Assembly (NCBI GenBank): GCA_023392795.1
Contig: JAEWNJ010000130.1
Location: 1-42,087 of the forward strand
DNA from: Candidatus Cloacimonadota bacterium
Lineage (GTDB): Bacteria; Cloacimonadota; Cloacimonadia; Cloacimonadales; Cloacimonadaceae
DNA: 42,087 nucleotides
Direction: 5' to 3'
Both the position numbers and the translations under genes were made by a program. Below, piece by piece: positions 41,869 through 42,087 of the stretch (position 1 is the first letter of the stretch; each line of letters starts with the position of its first letter). A model generated the notes under the pieces. The model worked only from the letters and a program-made list of their open reading frames with translations, was not told the DNA's origin and ran no database searches.

Positions 41869-41967
41869 TTACTTATTGTTGAGATACCTGCAACTTTTAC
41901 CTGCCGCAAAAGACAGGCAAGTGAAAGCAATACTGCATGTCTCAGATGAGCCACTCTATGAAATCGA

Positions 41968-42087
41968 GTAGGGTGATGCTGGATGATCATATCCAGCATC
42001 ATCCCTCTCACAGAACCGTGCGTACGGATCTCGTACACGGCTCCTGGCAATCCTTGTAACTACTCAATGTAGTTGAATAAGACTCCC
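41968..42087 (-). mobile_element. 3' end of a group II intron (domains V and VI), truncated by window edge
   Basis: On the minus strand 42043-42013 folds as domain V: GAGCCGT pairs with ACGGTTC, includes the catalytic AGC triad, has a 2-base GC bulge on the 3' side and an upper stem of about five pairs. Domain VI follows at about 42005-41971: GATGCTGGAT / ATCCAGCATC closed below by GGG/CCC, with an unpaired A opposite position 41974. The intron should end CCCTAC at 41968, seven bases after that branch A and with the expected A-pyrimidine end. The intron body and any reverse transcriptase gene lie beyond 42087. Confidence 0.8.

Noticed and set aside
41823..42050. 75-codon open frame on the minus strand
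   Set aside because: It is the translation of group II intron domains V and VI and the downstream exon, not a protein gene.
1..42087. CRISPR array, restriction-modification, toxin-antitoxin or prophage system
   Set aside because: No regularly spaced repeats, no such protein families and no integrase or transposase were seen on either strand.

Overview
The window reads as a chromosome segment of a Gram-negative bacterium of the Fibrobacteres-Chlorobi-Bacteroidetes (FCB) superphylum; Candidatus Cloacimonadota is my best guess. The grounds are: secreted proteins ending in the Asn-Pro-Phe-Asn-Pro type IX-like C-terminal sorting domain, gingipain-family (C25) proteases, a serine palmitoyltransferase-like enzyme, the alternative GlmU-like protein common in Bacteroidetes, small outer-membrane beta-barrels, and soluble TPR histidine kinases. 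Ribosome binding sites are clear AGGAG-type, unlike most true Bacteroidetes. The phylum is inferred from these families, not from a marker gene.

Left part (1-18908). The first 26 bases look like the start of a thiol peroxidase on the minus strand. A TPR histidine kinase follows (143-2149), then a gap holding a palindromic 85-bp repeat and a near-consensus promoter. From 2488 to 17006 fourteen genes run on the plus strand with gaps of at most 21 bp, mostly with ATGA/GTGA-type overlaps: pgpH, ybeY, a CNNM/CorC protein, a DUF3108 protein, a VanZ-like protein, an MlaF-type ATPase, a Gx transporter, penicillin-binding protein 1A, a glycosyltransferase, a GlmU-like protein, ricT, rlmN, deoC and a double-length thyX. 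A tRNA-Arg(CCG) and an ABC-F gene (uup) complete the run. The themes are envelope construction, c-di-AMP turnover, ribosome and RNA maturation, and nucleotide metabolism.

Middle part (18909-28742). A 735-bp gene-poor stretch with one possible 47-residue ORF leads to a GNAT acetyltransferase and a secreted beta-rich protein. A compact seven-gene minus-strand operon follows (27401 down to 21088): a small membrane protein, surE, pcm, a cyclic-nucleotide-binding domain protein, an AI-2E-type permease, a serine palmitoyltransferase-like enzyme and an ATP-type PEP carboxykinase. It closes with a textbook terminator, and just beyond that lies an orphaned sorting-domain fragment. A minus-strand beta-barrel gene and a second copy of the 85-bp repeat come next.

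Right part (28743-42087). A second TPR histidine kinase precedes two tandem secreted C25 proteases (1256 and 1228 residues) of matching architecture, each ending in a terminator. They share a 17-nt motif upstream. A degenerate third copy of the repeat, an atypical pilin-like protein and a secreted beta-propeller protein with a sorting domain follow. The right edge (41968-42087, minus strand) carries domains V and VI of a group II intron whose body lies outside the window.

I found no defence system, CRISPR array, rRNA or transposase. The least explained items are the dispersed palindromic repeat, the double ThyX, the Cys-rich extension on DeoC and the intron end.
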